Shown here piece after piece: positions 25,266-37,432 of a stretch of 64,000 nucleotides of DNA. Origin of the DNA: Oreohelix idahoensis (taxonomy: Eukaryota; Mollusca; Gastropoda; Stylommatophora; Oreohelicidae); assembly GCA_024509875.1 (NCBI GenBank), contig JAMPIV010014125.1, positions 62,001 through 126,000 on the forward strand, given 5' to 3'. Made by a program: the position numbers and the translations under genes. Each line of letters opens with the position of its first letter. The stretch's first letter is position 1. Under the pieces are notes generated by a model, which saw nothing but the letters and a program-made list of their open reading frames with translations, was not told where the DNA came from and made no database searches.

Positions 25266-28200
25266 CACTGATACATGTTATGTTTATTATATTTTAAATT
25301 GAGGTAAGATTCTTGTTTTCATTAATAGCAGAATTATGTTTTGTATTATTTTTGTAATTGTAAAAGACATCTTTCCACAGGCCTTCTCCTGGGTTACTCA
25401 CCACGTGTCTTGTGGTTTGGGTTAGTGTACCCTGAGAGGTGGTATCAAATCGGTTTTTGTACTCCCTTATATGTGAAACGAGCGAGTTGAGCCGGTTCAG
25501 TATAGTTATGTCTGATGCGAATGTCCGCAGCCGGTTCTGTTGAAAGAAGGTCGGCTTACCGTTTTCTGAGATCCTGGGTCGCACAGAGAGCAAAGATATT
25601 AAACTTGTCAGTTTTGGGAGATAAATGCTTTTTGCGGTATCCTTCCCTATCACGTATATTTGTTGACGTTGTTTATTTTTACGTTTCAAAACCTTCCGAG
25701 TGCAGTCGGCAATTTGATAAAGCGGGTATTTGTTGGCGAGTTCGTCCGGGCGTGATTTTTCACACTTCTCAGCCCTCAGCGCTAATTCACATAGAGATTA
25801 ATTATTGTCGTATTACCCGACACATTTGTTCTGAGTGAGTCCGGGCGGTGCCAAATAATTTAATTGCACAAATCAGACAGGACGCAGTGTGTTGTTATCT
25901 GCCGTGGTTGAAGAGTAGGTTACGAGAAGATGAGATTTTGAGCATTCTACGCATGGTAGCTTGTTTGGACGGAGTTGTATTATGTTTATTTTTATTTATT
26001 CTGTTTTTTATTTTAATATCAGAAATGCAACGTAGCTCTCGCTCTCTGTCCTGTCCCAGACGAAGGTCTTGTGGCCGCAACGTAAGCGATTTATTTTTTT
26101 ATTTTTTTATTTTTTTTGGTTCTTTGTAAGAAACATTTATTCCCTATTTTAATAAACCCATCCAGGTTAAAACTAAAAAAAAACTTGGACAGTAATAACA
26201 AGGAAATATGACAAACCGAAGACACAGATGAGAGCAAAGATTATACTGGACCTAACAACATGTTTAGAGAGTACCAGTGATCTGAAGTGTTGCAGACAAT
26301 GATCAGCCAAGTCTGTCGGCAAGAAGAGAAACAAATGCATCATCTATGGCGCGGAATGTAAATTACGTTAACTCTTTCAGTCCCAAGCAAAAACATGGGT
26401 TTCTGTCGTGCATTTTTAGAATGATGCATAAATAACCAAAAGTCCAAAATGGATGGCTATACTTTAAGAAAATAGTGTTTTTGAGCTGTCAAAATTAGAA
26501 AACAGCCCTACAAAGGATCAAGAGATACGAAAGCCAGTATACTGTTGATCGGGCCAAATGGGACTAGAAGGAGGTACAGTATACTGGCTGTTGGGACTTA
26601 AAGAGTTAAGTTCCATGTGACTTGTGGAAATATCTATGTTCCGTCACTGGTATGTATACTTGATTTTTCAGATCACCTAGGATACGAATTTACACTCTTT
26701 TTCCGTCTGTTATGTATACAGAAAGATGCGTCTCCCAGTTCAATAACGTGGTGAAGGTAGTACCATAACAGATACTGCCGTTCGGGAGTGATGTGTTAAA
26801 GACTTGACTGTATTAGGTTCAGCTTTACGAGATGGCGGCGTCCAATTCCCTTCCTCTCTGCCTTTTGCTTTCCCTAGCTCAAGAACGGAGTCACTTTGAC
26901 ATTTACAGCTGGCTGGACTGCATCGTGATGATACCAGATTTCAGACCTGGAACCTGGTAACTTTTAAGTTTCAATTTGAGTTCATGTGAGTGTGGACAGG
27001 GAGTCTCGGTCCCTATTGGCTTTTCTATTTTTATACGTTTGTCCTCTCTTAACTTCTGTTTCTGTTTTCTTTTTAACTACCAACTAATATTTTTTATTAA
27101 TCCGACAGTTTGTAACGTATTTTTGTTCCCGATAATCTGACTGGTGATGAGTAAGGACATTTTATTCACCACACCTGTAGTGCGGACTACAAGGTATTCT
27201 ACTTTTTTATTTCTTACGAGTGCCTGAAAACACACCTTTATGTTTGTCTAATATTTATTTACTGTTTCCAGGCCTCGGATTTCCCTTCCTTATGTGTTAT
27301 AAATGTTTGTACAAGGTGTAGCAAGTTTAATTTGCTGGGGAGGTTATGATGGTATACCTAAAAGAAAGAAATCTGTGTCTGTGTTAACCGTGTGATATCA
27401 AGCACATGTAGGCCCCTGACTCTAATAGATGATAATGATGTATTTGTAGGGAACCTAACGCTACCTCCCTAGATCTCATACGGTCACTATTTTGGCTCTA
27501 ATGTCTGGTGTATGATGTACCTAATGTCTAGGGGAGAAATGATAATGATGGTACATAAACACAAAACACTTTAATTCACTATAAGGAAATGAATAAAACA
27601 GTGGTTAAGTTTTTTTCTTTAAAATGAATATTTTGTTTTTTACAATTTAATCTGCCTGTCCCGCCATCTCTTTTGGACAGGTCTTTGAAATGAGGAAAAG
27701 ATAGTTTACATGAAAAAGATCAACTAAAATGTGTGGACTCTTTGTCCAATAAGTATAAAGTCACTCTATCTCTCCTGTTGGAATATTCACAGATTACAAC
27801 GTTATTATCTAATAGTGTGTGTCACTGGTTAGGAGGGGCTGTAGTTTCATCACGCCCCATAAACTTCCTGGGTATGATTGGAAATACCAAAGTTTATTAT
27901 AATGAAATGTCAGATATCCCCAGATGCTAACACATAACCTGGGATTCCTTGTAGAAGGATAATTCAGTATGTAGTTGCAGAAAATATAGATCTCTCAACA
28001 CGCACAAGCTCCTCCAGCTATCTGCTGACAGCATAAACAGTTTACAGGAGACTTGTTGGCATTACACTCACTCATCAGGTTTCCTGTCACCGGCTGGTAA
28101 CAGGAAATAAAACCTCTGCAATAAAAGGACACCCTGGCCTTTTATATCTGATCACTTATTATTATTATTATTTACCTATGGTGGTATGGGGTCAGCCTCG

Positions 28201-29922
28201 CGTGCATACAGGTGCATTCGCCCCTAATTTTATATGACTCACACCTTGCTGTGACCACACCTCAGGTCTCTATGGCAGATACGCCACTGTACGTTTACAT
28301 AGTTTTCCTCAATATAATAACGTGGAGTAACCACATGTCCTTTTGTATGATTTTCTCTTTTTTTTTTAAATTATAAACGCTCCAGGCATGTTGAACAGTG
28401 TTCATAGAACACGGAGGCTTACTAACATATTCTAATACAATAATATTAAAACAAAATCATGACAACATACAACAGTTAGATACAGTTCAATGTGAGGACT
28501 CAACAATGTCTGCTCTCGGCATGTCCTTCACTTTTCCCAATAGCAGTATCTAACTTTGGCAGTGGGATTAAACATATTAATTCATAAAGCATTCTTATCA
28601 CAATTTCAAGAAATATAAACAAATGACGCTGACTTGCAAAGAAATGGCCTCAGTTTTCCTCTGCACTGCCCAAACTGGAATTAATTCTTTAATTATTAAA
28701 TTAATACATCTGACCTCAGCGTATGTGATAGAAAAAGTTTTTGTCAACTGGCGATGAGCATTGAAAGCTTTTTGCTAATATCTATTAGTACTGGCCAATG
28801 GGAAACTTGCGACTACCAGAATTCAAATGTAGTTTTTGAAAAACAAAAAATAATTCCAAACAAACTCTGTGTCTGGTAGTCGATTGGTCAGTCTGCGTTA
28901 GTTATGCCAATACAAAAAGATGTTTAGTTTTGGTTAACATTTACCTACCGCTCCCCTTTCCTCCTATACTCTTTTTACCCAATCGGATTTGAATTTACCT
29001 CAATGCCTCTCTCTAAGCTGGCGTCCTCACTAACGTTATGAAAAAAACAAGCAGGAACCACAGTCTGTCCATCTTAGTGTCACTAGATATTTAGTATTTT
29101 CTCAATAACTTGGCTAATACTTGGACTACCATATTTTTTAAAACACATTTTTGCTCAGGGAACTCTAAGCTATACTAACATATGATTTTTATGGTCAGTT
29201 TCATTATGGTTTAGATTTTCAATTTTGTCACTGTCAATCGTCAAATAAAATTCTTACACTAGTCGGCCATCTTCCCCCCTTCATCTCTCTCTAGCATTTT
29301 TATTCAAATAACTACTTGTTTGAGTGACGTCAGAAATACTACCGCTAGGAGGAAATAAAAAATTGTCTGCGTGTTTGCCTCTGCTGGCTTTGCCCACAGC
29401 GTGTATATATGCATGGCACAACGTGTCAAGCGAAGCGGGGTTTTGCGCGGCGGGTGTTAGAATTGGCGTTAATTATTTCTGTTGTCTCGTGTTACACTAC
29501 CAAAAAATGTAAGGATTACTACTATTACAGGCGTTAAAGTTATTACGTTAATTCAGACAGTAGTTTTGCGGCACACTTCTGGAAGATCGTTAATTATAAG
29601 TCTTGCCGCAGTCTCTATCAGATAGGGCAAAATGTTAAAAATGTACGTCACAAGGAAAGCGAGTAGGTTTATACGACGGGATCGTTTCTAAGCATTACCA
29701 TGGCACAAAATTCAGCGCGATGCTGGCGTGTGAGAGGATCATAGTCAGACACAATCGGGCGGGGTTATTTATTATCATTATATGACCAAAATCTTACTGA
29801 AATGAGCGATTATCTCGCAGATTTTACTACACAAGGTAGTGTGACTTCACGTCTTGTCATATCAGCAACTACGAGATGTAATTGTATTATTTTAATGTTT
29901 ATTTATTCCCTGCTTTTAAGCT
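25266..29922. other. unassigned AT-rich DNA
   Basis: No gene or element that I can name, except a SINE end at 26,740-26,835. A 131-codon frame on the minus strand (25,294-25,689) has no motif I know; I do not call it a gene. Confidence 0.5.
26740..26835 (-). repeat. SINE 3'-domain fragment
   Basis: In reverse it reads 'aagtctttaacacatcactcc' and 'cggcagtatctgttatgg', matching the end block of the SINE at 60,064-60,306. Confidence 0.55.
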
Positions 29923-30063
29923 CCATAGAAACATAGACCTTCAATACGTTCATGCTTTATGATCTGTTGCCATAGAAACATAGACCTTCAATACGTTCAT
30001 GCTTTATGTTCTGTGCCATAGAAACATAGACCTTCAATACGTTCATGCTTTATGTTCTGTGCC
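29923..30063. repeat. 46-47-bp tandem repeat, three units
   Basis: Three nearly identical units begin CCATAGAAACATAGACCTTC at 29,923, 29,970 and 30,016. Only one or two positions differ, so the duplication is recent. Confidence 0.95.
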
Positions 30064-30359
30064 ATCCGCTGAAGGTCTTTCTGTCTCTTCTTTATGCCGT
30101 TCATTTCTATCTCCAGTTCTCTTCTCCGTGTGTTTTTCCGTCTTCCTCCTCTCGTACATTAGAGATTCCGAAATAAGAACTGCCTTGTATTACTATAAAC
30201 AGGTTTCCACAATTATACTCATCACCAGCATCTTCTTCTAATCTGAAAATCAACTGGAGCTTGAAAGGTTCGTGTATCAGTGTTGCAGACGCAAAAATGT
30301 ATAGACAATAGAACAATACCAGTCTACCAAACAACAAAATTATACTGCTATAGAGAAAC

Positions 30360-30490
30360 GAATAGAATAGTATTTTAAAGAAAAGCGATTGGAAACTATA
30401 CAAAGCGTTACAACACAAGATAATCTGATAATCAGAAGCACCCTCCCATCAGACGTGTTTCAGCCTTTTATCTTCTTTACACTGCTCGGA
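30360..30490 (+). repeat. dispersed repeat, copy 1
   Basis: Shares blocks in order with 43,440-43,575: 'ggaaactatacaaagcg', 'acaaca', 'aatctgataatcagaa', 'gtgtttc', 'tctcctttacactc'-like. The family is unknown to me. Confidence 0.55.
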
Positions 30491-31046
30491 GGAGGCGGCC
30501 ACTTGAGTCATGACTCCCAAGTTTCAACCTCTTAGTTTAAAATTTAAAAAAAAAGTATTTTGTCAGATTACAGTAAAACCTGTATATGTGGGTTTATTGT
30601 TCTCTACATTTCCAGTTGCGAAAGAGCAATCATGTAATTGCCGTTTAGCACAAATCTGCGTTCGCAAAATAGGTTCAACGTAAATGGAAAACTTGAAAAC
30701 CGGAGGTCTAATAGGGATTATGAATGACATATTTAGGTTTAGGAAAATCTACCTTTAATGCAGCCGTGTGCGGTTCATCATATTAAGTGTTTTTATTATT
30801 AACTTTTTTCGTCTCCAGAACAGTATGTTTCATACATTCAAAATTCAGAGCAAAACGGAAATCTGAACTAGCCCTGGTCCCAACTAGTTTTGATTATCGA
30901 CAATTTACTGAATATGGTACGGAATTTAAGAGTTTCAACTTTTGTGTGTGTGTGTGAGATGCGACATTTCTAAGCCATAGAGTAAGATATATTTTATATT
31001 GGTATTGAAAATACAATAATAATAATATCTAATAATATTTAATTAT

Positions 31047-31915
31047 AAATCAACCATATCGATTGGAGGCCGACCTCTGTGTAATCTACGTTTTGCTGAT
31101 GATATTGATCTGATAGCTGGAACAGAATCAGAACTTCAAGACCTTACCTCTAGACTGGAGAAAGTAACAAGAACATATGGGATGGAAATTAATATAGAAA
31201 AAAGCAAGATATTGGTGAATAGCCATAAGAAACATGTTCCGACCAACATTACGTTAAATGGGCAAACGTTAGAAGAAGTTAACACCTTTAAATATCTCGG
31301 GTCCACTATATGTAGTGATGGAAGATCAAATAAAGAAATCAAGACAAGACTTGAGATGGCCTCAGCTGCCATGACAAGGTTGAATGTGATCTGGAAAAGT
31401 AACATCAGTTTTCCTGTGAAGATCAAATTATACAAATCACTTGTATTATCTATTCTCTCTTGTATGGGTGCGAGGGCTGGACACTCACTGCAGATACGGA
31501 GCGAAGGATTCAGGCTTTCGAGCATAAATGTTATAGAAGAATTTTGCGCATTTGCTATAAAGAGCACAAAACAAATGTCTATGTTAGAGAGAAGATAAAC
31601 ACCTATGCAGGCCATCAAGAACCACTTTTGTCAATAGTGAAACGTCGAAAGCTTGCCTGGTTTGGGCATGCAACTCGTCATGACTCCCTTTCGAAAACGA
31701 TCCTCCAGGGAACAGTCGAAGGTAAACGGAGAAGAGGAAGGCAAAGAAAATCCTGGGCTGATAACATCAAAGAATGGGCAGGACACGGTTTCTCCACACT
31801 TGTACGCATTGCTGAGAATAGAGAGCAGTGGAGGACCCTGTCTGCTGATGCTTCCACCATGGCACCCCTACGACCCATGACGGGTTATGGGTTGAGATGA
31901 TGAGATGAGATGATG
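31047..31915 (+). mobile_element. 5'-truncated RTE-like LINE (GATGAT-tailed family)
   Basis: It starts inside the RT just before the catalytic RFADDIDLI and runs through FKYLGSTI and KRRKLAWFGHATRHD to a GATGA-rich tail. A small insertion near 31,458 shifts the frame relative to the copy at 34.7 kb. The flanks 'atttaatta' on both sides (about 31,038 and 31,916) are a target-site duplication. Apart from truncation it is very similar to the other copy. Confidence 0.9.
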
Positions 31916-31924
31916 ATTTAATTA

Positions 31925-32352
<428 letters not shown>

Positions 32353-32354
32353 TA

Positions 32355-33034
32355 CGAGGGACGGTCAAAAAGTAATGCCCCGTAATTTTTAATTTCATTC
32401 AATAGGCAAGAAAACAGATAAAATTCACATTGAAATGTAGGTTGATAGCTATGGTTTTCCTTGTTTCTTTATGTCTGTCTGTCAACATTCTGGGTACCCA
32501 CCGTGCACAAACTTTTGAATAACCCAGGTCTTTAATGATGTTCTGGACACTGCCTTTACTAATGGACAACATGGAAGAAAGTTCATCCAGTCTTACCCGA
32601 CGGTCAACACGAATGATGACATCAACTCGATGAACGTTGTGTGGAGTCACTGCGGTAGACGGACGGCCAGTCCGCTTTGCGTCAGCCATTGAGGATTGAC
32701 CTACTGCAGCTTCGTCACAACGATGAACCCAACGTCGGACAGTGCTAACATCCACTGTTGAATCTCCATAAACATTCTTCAAACGTTCGTGGATGCGAAT
32801 TGGGGTCTCGCCTTCAGCATTGAGGAATTCTATGACATAACGTTGTTTTTACCGAACGTCTTTGGCAGCCATTTTTAAACTGTTACAGTGGTGCCACCTG
32901 TTACTGAAACAGGTTGGTAATGCTATACAATGCAGAAGAGTGTTTGAGGAATCCTACTAAATTTACAAATTGCACACCGATGCAGTATTTACATACATAA
33001 AAAAATAGGAGGCATTACTTTTTGACCTCCCTCG
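32355..33034 (-). mobile_element. mariner-family deletion derivative
   Basis: The ends are inverted repeats: CGAGGGACGGTCAAAAAGTA on the left and, reversed, CGAGGGAGGTCAAAAAGTAA on the right, each next to a TA target duplication. Between them the minus strand (about 32,873 down to 32,399) encodes only the N-terminal DNA-binding part of a mariner transposase: a helix-turn-helix region, a GRPS linker and the RWVP..LT..HK block. One stop codon is present and the DD(34)D catalytic domain is absent. The 0.68-kb length is about half of a full mariner. It cannot move itself, but its ends could be acted on in trans. Confidence 0.88.
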
Positions 33035-33036
33035 TA

Positions 33037-33634
33037 TTACAATCTGTCTCAGATTTCTCTCGTCACTCATCTATAACTTCATGTACAAGTATTTCTCATA
33101 TAAAATTAGCAATCAGCCCCAGACCTATCTCTCGTAGCAATACAAGTTCTCCTTCAAAGGCGTGGACAAAAGCAATATGGTAAGCCTGCTCCTCTTGTGG
33201 AGTGGACATTCTTGGAGGTCTGATTTTACTATTTGCATGTCTTCTCTACATTGACTAATGCAGGTTGATCCTACTGTTTGTTTTGTCCAGATCAGTACTT
33301 TGTTATCAGGGTTACGCAGAACCATAGGGTTCGCAGGGGATAGTTAGGGGTTCCACGTGAGTGGTTAAGAAAATAAATGACAAGTTTTGAAGCTCGAAAA
33401 ATAATAATTCCAAATATTTCCCCACTTCTTAGAGCACAGAAGTACTTGTCATGCAATCATTAGAACTGAAGTCATCTCTGTGGGCTAGCGGCTACTTAAA
33501 TGTGTTTTACTTTTGATCCATCGTATTTGAAACATTTCAATGTTATGTGAAGCTTAAAAGGTATAAATATGCACTCAAATACAATGTCTTACAATAATCC
33601 AGCAGTAACTGAATTGTGCTACTATGAATGCTTC
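33037..33634. other. unassigned DNA
   Basis: No gene or repeat recognised. Confidence 0.5.
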
Positions 33635-33955
33635 TCAAAGATATTTTTGCAGACAACTGGCAGATGGGAAAAGATCAGTTGGAGGACCGCAGCTGAGGTT
33701 CAAAGATGTGTGCAAGAGAGACATGAAGGCACTGAAGCATCCTGAAAGCTTGAAGCTGCCGGTCGTACCAAGTGGCGAAGTCCCCTAGGGTCCCACCTCA
33801 AATTGGGCGAAAAAAGTTCTCACAACAAGCAGAAAAGAAAAGAACACTTCGAAAGGTACACCCGGATAAAACAAAAAAGCAGCTGAAGGCTATCACCTCA
33901 GGGGTGCATTCCCATAGTCAGTTATGACTGAAGAGGTTACTACTACTATGCATGA
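33635..33955 (+). mobile_element. LINE 3'-end fragment
   Basis: Translates to a LINE RT C-terminal tail (GGPQLRFKDVCKRDMKAL) with stops and ends near 'actactacta'. A related piece lies in reverse at 59,620-59,900. Confidence 0.6.
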
Positions 33956-34659
33956 ACACTTTTTTTATTATTTGAAAACATTTTCACAGGTATGGGCTTG
34001 TTAGTACACGACAGGGTTTTCTTAAAGATAAAAGGTTCGAGAAACACTGGTTTCGAATATTGTCTACTGGGTTACGTTCGAAATAATCGGATGTAACATA
34101 CGAACGTTCAAGTGTATGAACAGTAAAGGTAATTACATATTACAAGCAAACGAATTTCCTGTGAGCCATGTATTTCATCAAACTGGGCAGACTGACCGAT
34201 CACCATACTGGAGACTTTCCAAGTTTGCTTAAACGAAGATATTATTTTCACAGAAAGATAAACAAACTATTGAGACAAGGTATCCGGTCTGTCTTCTTCT
34301 TCTTCCTACACTCTCGGACGTCTAATTGAATGTTTTCAAAGAAAGCAGTAGTCAGCTTGAGGCTATTTGTATCTGTAGAGCTTTTCCACGAATGGCGCTG
34401 GTGATGGCCATATTGCGTTCTTTTCCTCATATGTTGGGCTACTTTGAAGCAGATGTCCAGCAGTCATATTAAGTCATTCTTGCTCTTTGCCTGTGTGCAG
34501 TCTAGCAGGACTCTAAAGGGTTAGCGACATTTTGTTTACTTTTGAATGACGTCATCATCCAGTGGCGTAATGGCCCTGTTTCGTTAGACCTATGGTCCAT
34601 TGCATCCGATTTTAACAGGCATTGACGTCTGTAGTGGTTTTTGATGTTATTATGTGGTT
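33956..34659. other. unassigned DNA
   Basis: No gene or repeat recognised. The last bases hold the left copy of the LINE target duplication. Confidence 0.5.
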
Positions 34660-37432
34660 TAGTGGAGATGAGTCTAAACATCAGCATGGAGTAGGTTTTA
34701 TCGTACATAAAGATAGATTGAACTCTGTCATCAGCTGCACCCCAATAAATAGCAGGCTTATCACCATTCGTATTGCAGCACATCCAAAGAACATCTCCAT
34801 CATACAGGTATATGCCCCCACTACTGACTATGAGGATGAGGCAATTGATACATTTTATGACAATCTGGATGAAGCAATTAAGAAAATTCCAAAGAAAGAT
34901 CTTCTCATCGTGTTAGGTGATTGGAATGCTAAAATAGGGCCAGATGCATACGGTCACTGGGCTGGTACAGTAGGGAAATTTGGGACAGGAGAAACCAACG
35001 ATCGAGGACTAAGGCTACTAGAATTTGCCAGCAACTATAAACTAACCCTTGCAAATACACTATTTCCTCATAAGTTATCAAGAAGAACAACGTAGCATGC
35101 CCCAAAAACTGAGATACATGGCCAAATTGATTTTATTCTTGTATCCAAAAGATTCAAGTCCAGTATTAATAAAGCCAAGACTAGGACTTTTCCTGGCGCC
35201 GACATTGGTAGTGATCACGACATGGTATTGATGACGCTCAAGCTTAAACTTAAAAAGAACTATAATCAAAACAGATGTTCTCAGTTAAGATTCAATTTAG
35301 ACAAACTGAAAGATCCAGAAATCGCGGGAATCTTTGAGGCAACTGTTGGAGGAAAATTCGCAGCTCTCAACTTTTTGGAGGACGATATCAACTCAATCAC
35401 AGAGAACATGAAAGACGTGCTCATTGAATCAGCAACAGAAATACTTGGTAAAAGAAAGAAAATAAACAAACCATGGGTTACAGATGACATTCTAAAGTTA
35501 TGTGATACACGGCGGGAAATGAAAAAGGTTAAGAAAGAGGTTCCTGAAGCAGCATGGCAATACAGTATGGTGAACAAAAATATTAGGAAGAAAATGAAAC
35601 AGGCCAAAGAAAAAATGGGTAGCTGATCAATGTGAGTCCATTAATACGGGGCTAATAAAAGGTAACAGCAAGGCAGCTTTTGACACATTAAGAAAACTAT
35701 CAAAACCTCAACAGCCCAGGGTAACTGTCATAGAAGATAGCAATGGGGCTCTGCTCAATGAAAAAACAGCTGTAACGAGAAGGTGGACAGAATATTGTAA
35801 AGAATTATATAACTGTAAACTTGACACTGACTTAGGCATATTAAACAACATTAAGTGCGAAAACAGGGAACTCGGAAATGCAGCAATATTACGGGAAGAA
35901 GTGGAAGAGGCTATATGTTCGATGAAAGGAGGGAAGTCACCGGGTGTGGATAATATACCAGCAGAGCTCTTGAAATATGGAGGACCAGATATAGTAAAAA
36001 TCATGACAACAATTTGCCAGAAGATATGGAGTACAAAAAAATGGCCAAAAGAATGGACGCAGTCATTAGTAATACCGCTTCCAAAGAAAGGAAATCTAAA
36101 AATGTGCAAGAACTACAGAACCATTAGCCTTATTAGTCATCCAAGTAAGGTAATGTTAAGGATACTTTTGAACAGAATAAAACAGAAATCAGAAGAAATC
36201 TTGTCAGAGGAACAGGCTGGCTTTAGACCAAAAAGAAGTACCTCAGAACAAATCTTCAATATTAGATTACTTATCGAAAAACATCTCCAACATCAACACG
36301 ATTTATACCATAACTTCATCGATTTCACAAAAGCCTTCGATCGAGTCTGGCATGAAGGCTTATGGCAAGTAATGAGAAAATTCAATTTTGATACCAACAT
36401 CATAGATATCATTGAAGCACTATACAAGGACGCAAGCAGTGCTGTTTTTGTAAGCAACGATATTGGAGAATTTTTCAAAACAACTGTAGGAGTTCGCCAA
36501 GGATGTATCCTGTCACCAGTGCTCTTTAATATATATCTAGAACATATTATGCAGGAGGCTCTCTACGATTATAAATCAACCATATCGATTGGAGGCCGAC
36601 CTCTTTGCAACCTACGTTTTGCTGATGATATTGATCTGATAGCTGGATCAGAATCAGAACTTCAAGACCTTACCTCTAGACTGGAGAAAGTAACAGGAAC
36701 GTATGGGATGGAAATTAATATAGAAAAAAGCAAGATATTGGTGAATAGCCATAAGAAACATGTTCCGACCAACATTACGTTAAATGGGCAAACGTTAGAA
36801 GAAGTTAACACCTTTAAATATCTCGGGTCCACTATATGTAGTGATGGAAGATCAATTAAAGAAATCAAGACAAGACTTGAGATGGCCTCAGCTGCCATGA
36901 CAAGGTTGAATGTGATCTGGAAAAGTAACATCAGTTTTCCTGTGAAGATCAAATTATACAAATCACTTGTATTATCTATTCTCTTGTATGGGTGTGAGGG
37001 CTGGACACTCACTGCAGATACGAAGTGAAGGATTCAGGCTTTCGAGCATAAATGTTATAGAAGAATTTTGCGCATTTGCTATAAAGAGCACAAAACAAAT
37101 GTCTATGTTAGAGAGAAGATAAACACCTATGCAGGCCACCAAGAACCACTTTTGTCAATAGTGAAACGTCGAAAGCTTGCCTGGTTTGGGCATGTAACTC
37201 GTCATGACTCCCTTTCGAAAACGATCCTTCAGGGAACAGTCGAAGGTAAACGGAGAAGAGGAAGGCAGAGAAAATCCTGGGCTGATAACATCAAAGAATG
37301 GGCAGGACACGGTTTTTCCACACTTGTACGCATTGCTGAGGATAGAGAGCAGTGGAGGACCCTGTCTGCTGATGCTTCCACCATGGCACCCCTACGACCC
37401 ATGACGGGTTACGGGCTGAGTTGAGATGATGA
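34660..37432 (+). mobile_element. RTE-like LINE, longest copy of the GATGAT-tailed family
   Basis: The copy lacks the start of the endonuclease but shows LGDWNAKIG, QIDFILV and SDHDMV of the apurinic endonuclease domain. The RT follows with GKSPGVDNIPAELL, FIDFTKAFDRV, GVRQGCILSPVLF and the catalytic RFADDIDLI, then the C-terminal RRRGRQRKSWADNI. One reading is broken by frame changes near 35,095 and 35,626 and by a stop at 37,026-37,028. The 3' tail is GATGATGAT. 'atgtggtt' on both sides (about 34,652 and 37,432) looks like a target duplication. Such LINEs nick the target and copy their RNA there; this copy is inactive. Confidence 0.92.

Noticed and set aside
25294..25689. 131-codon minus-strand frame as a host gene
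   Set aside because: No recognisable motif, no splice or promoter context, and comparable random frames occur elsewhere in the window.
31136..31618. Minus-strand frames over the LINE copies (also 36,662-37,012 and 35,708-36,109)
   Set aside because: Antisense shadows of LINE coding sequence; the sense frame has all RT motifs.
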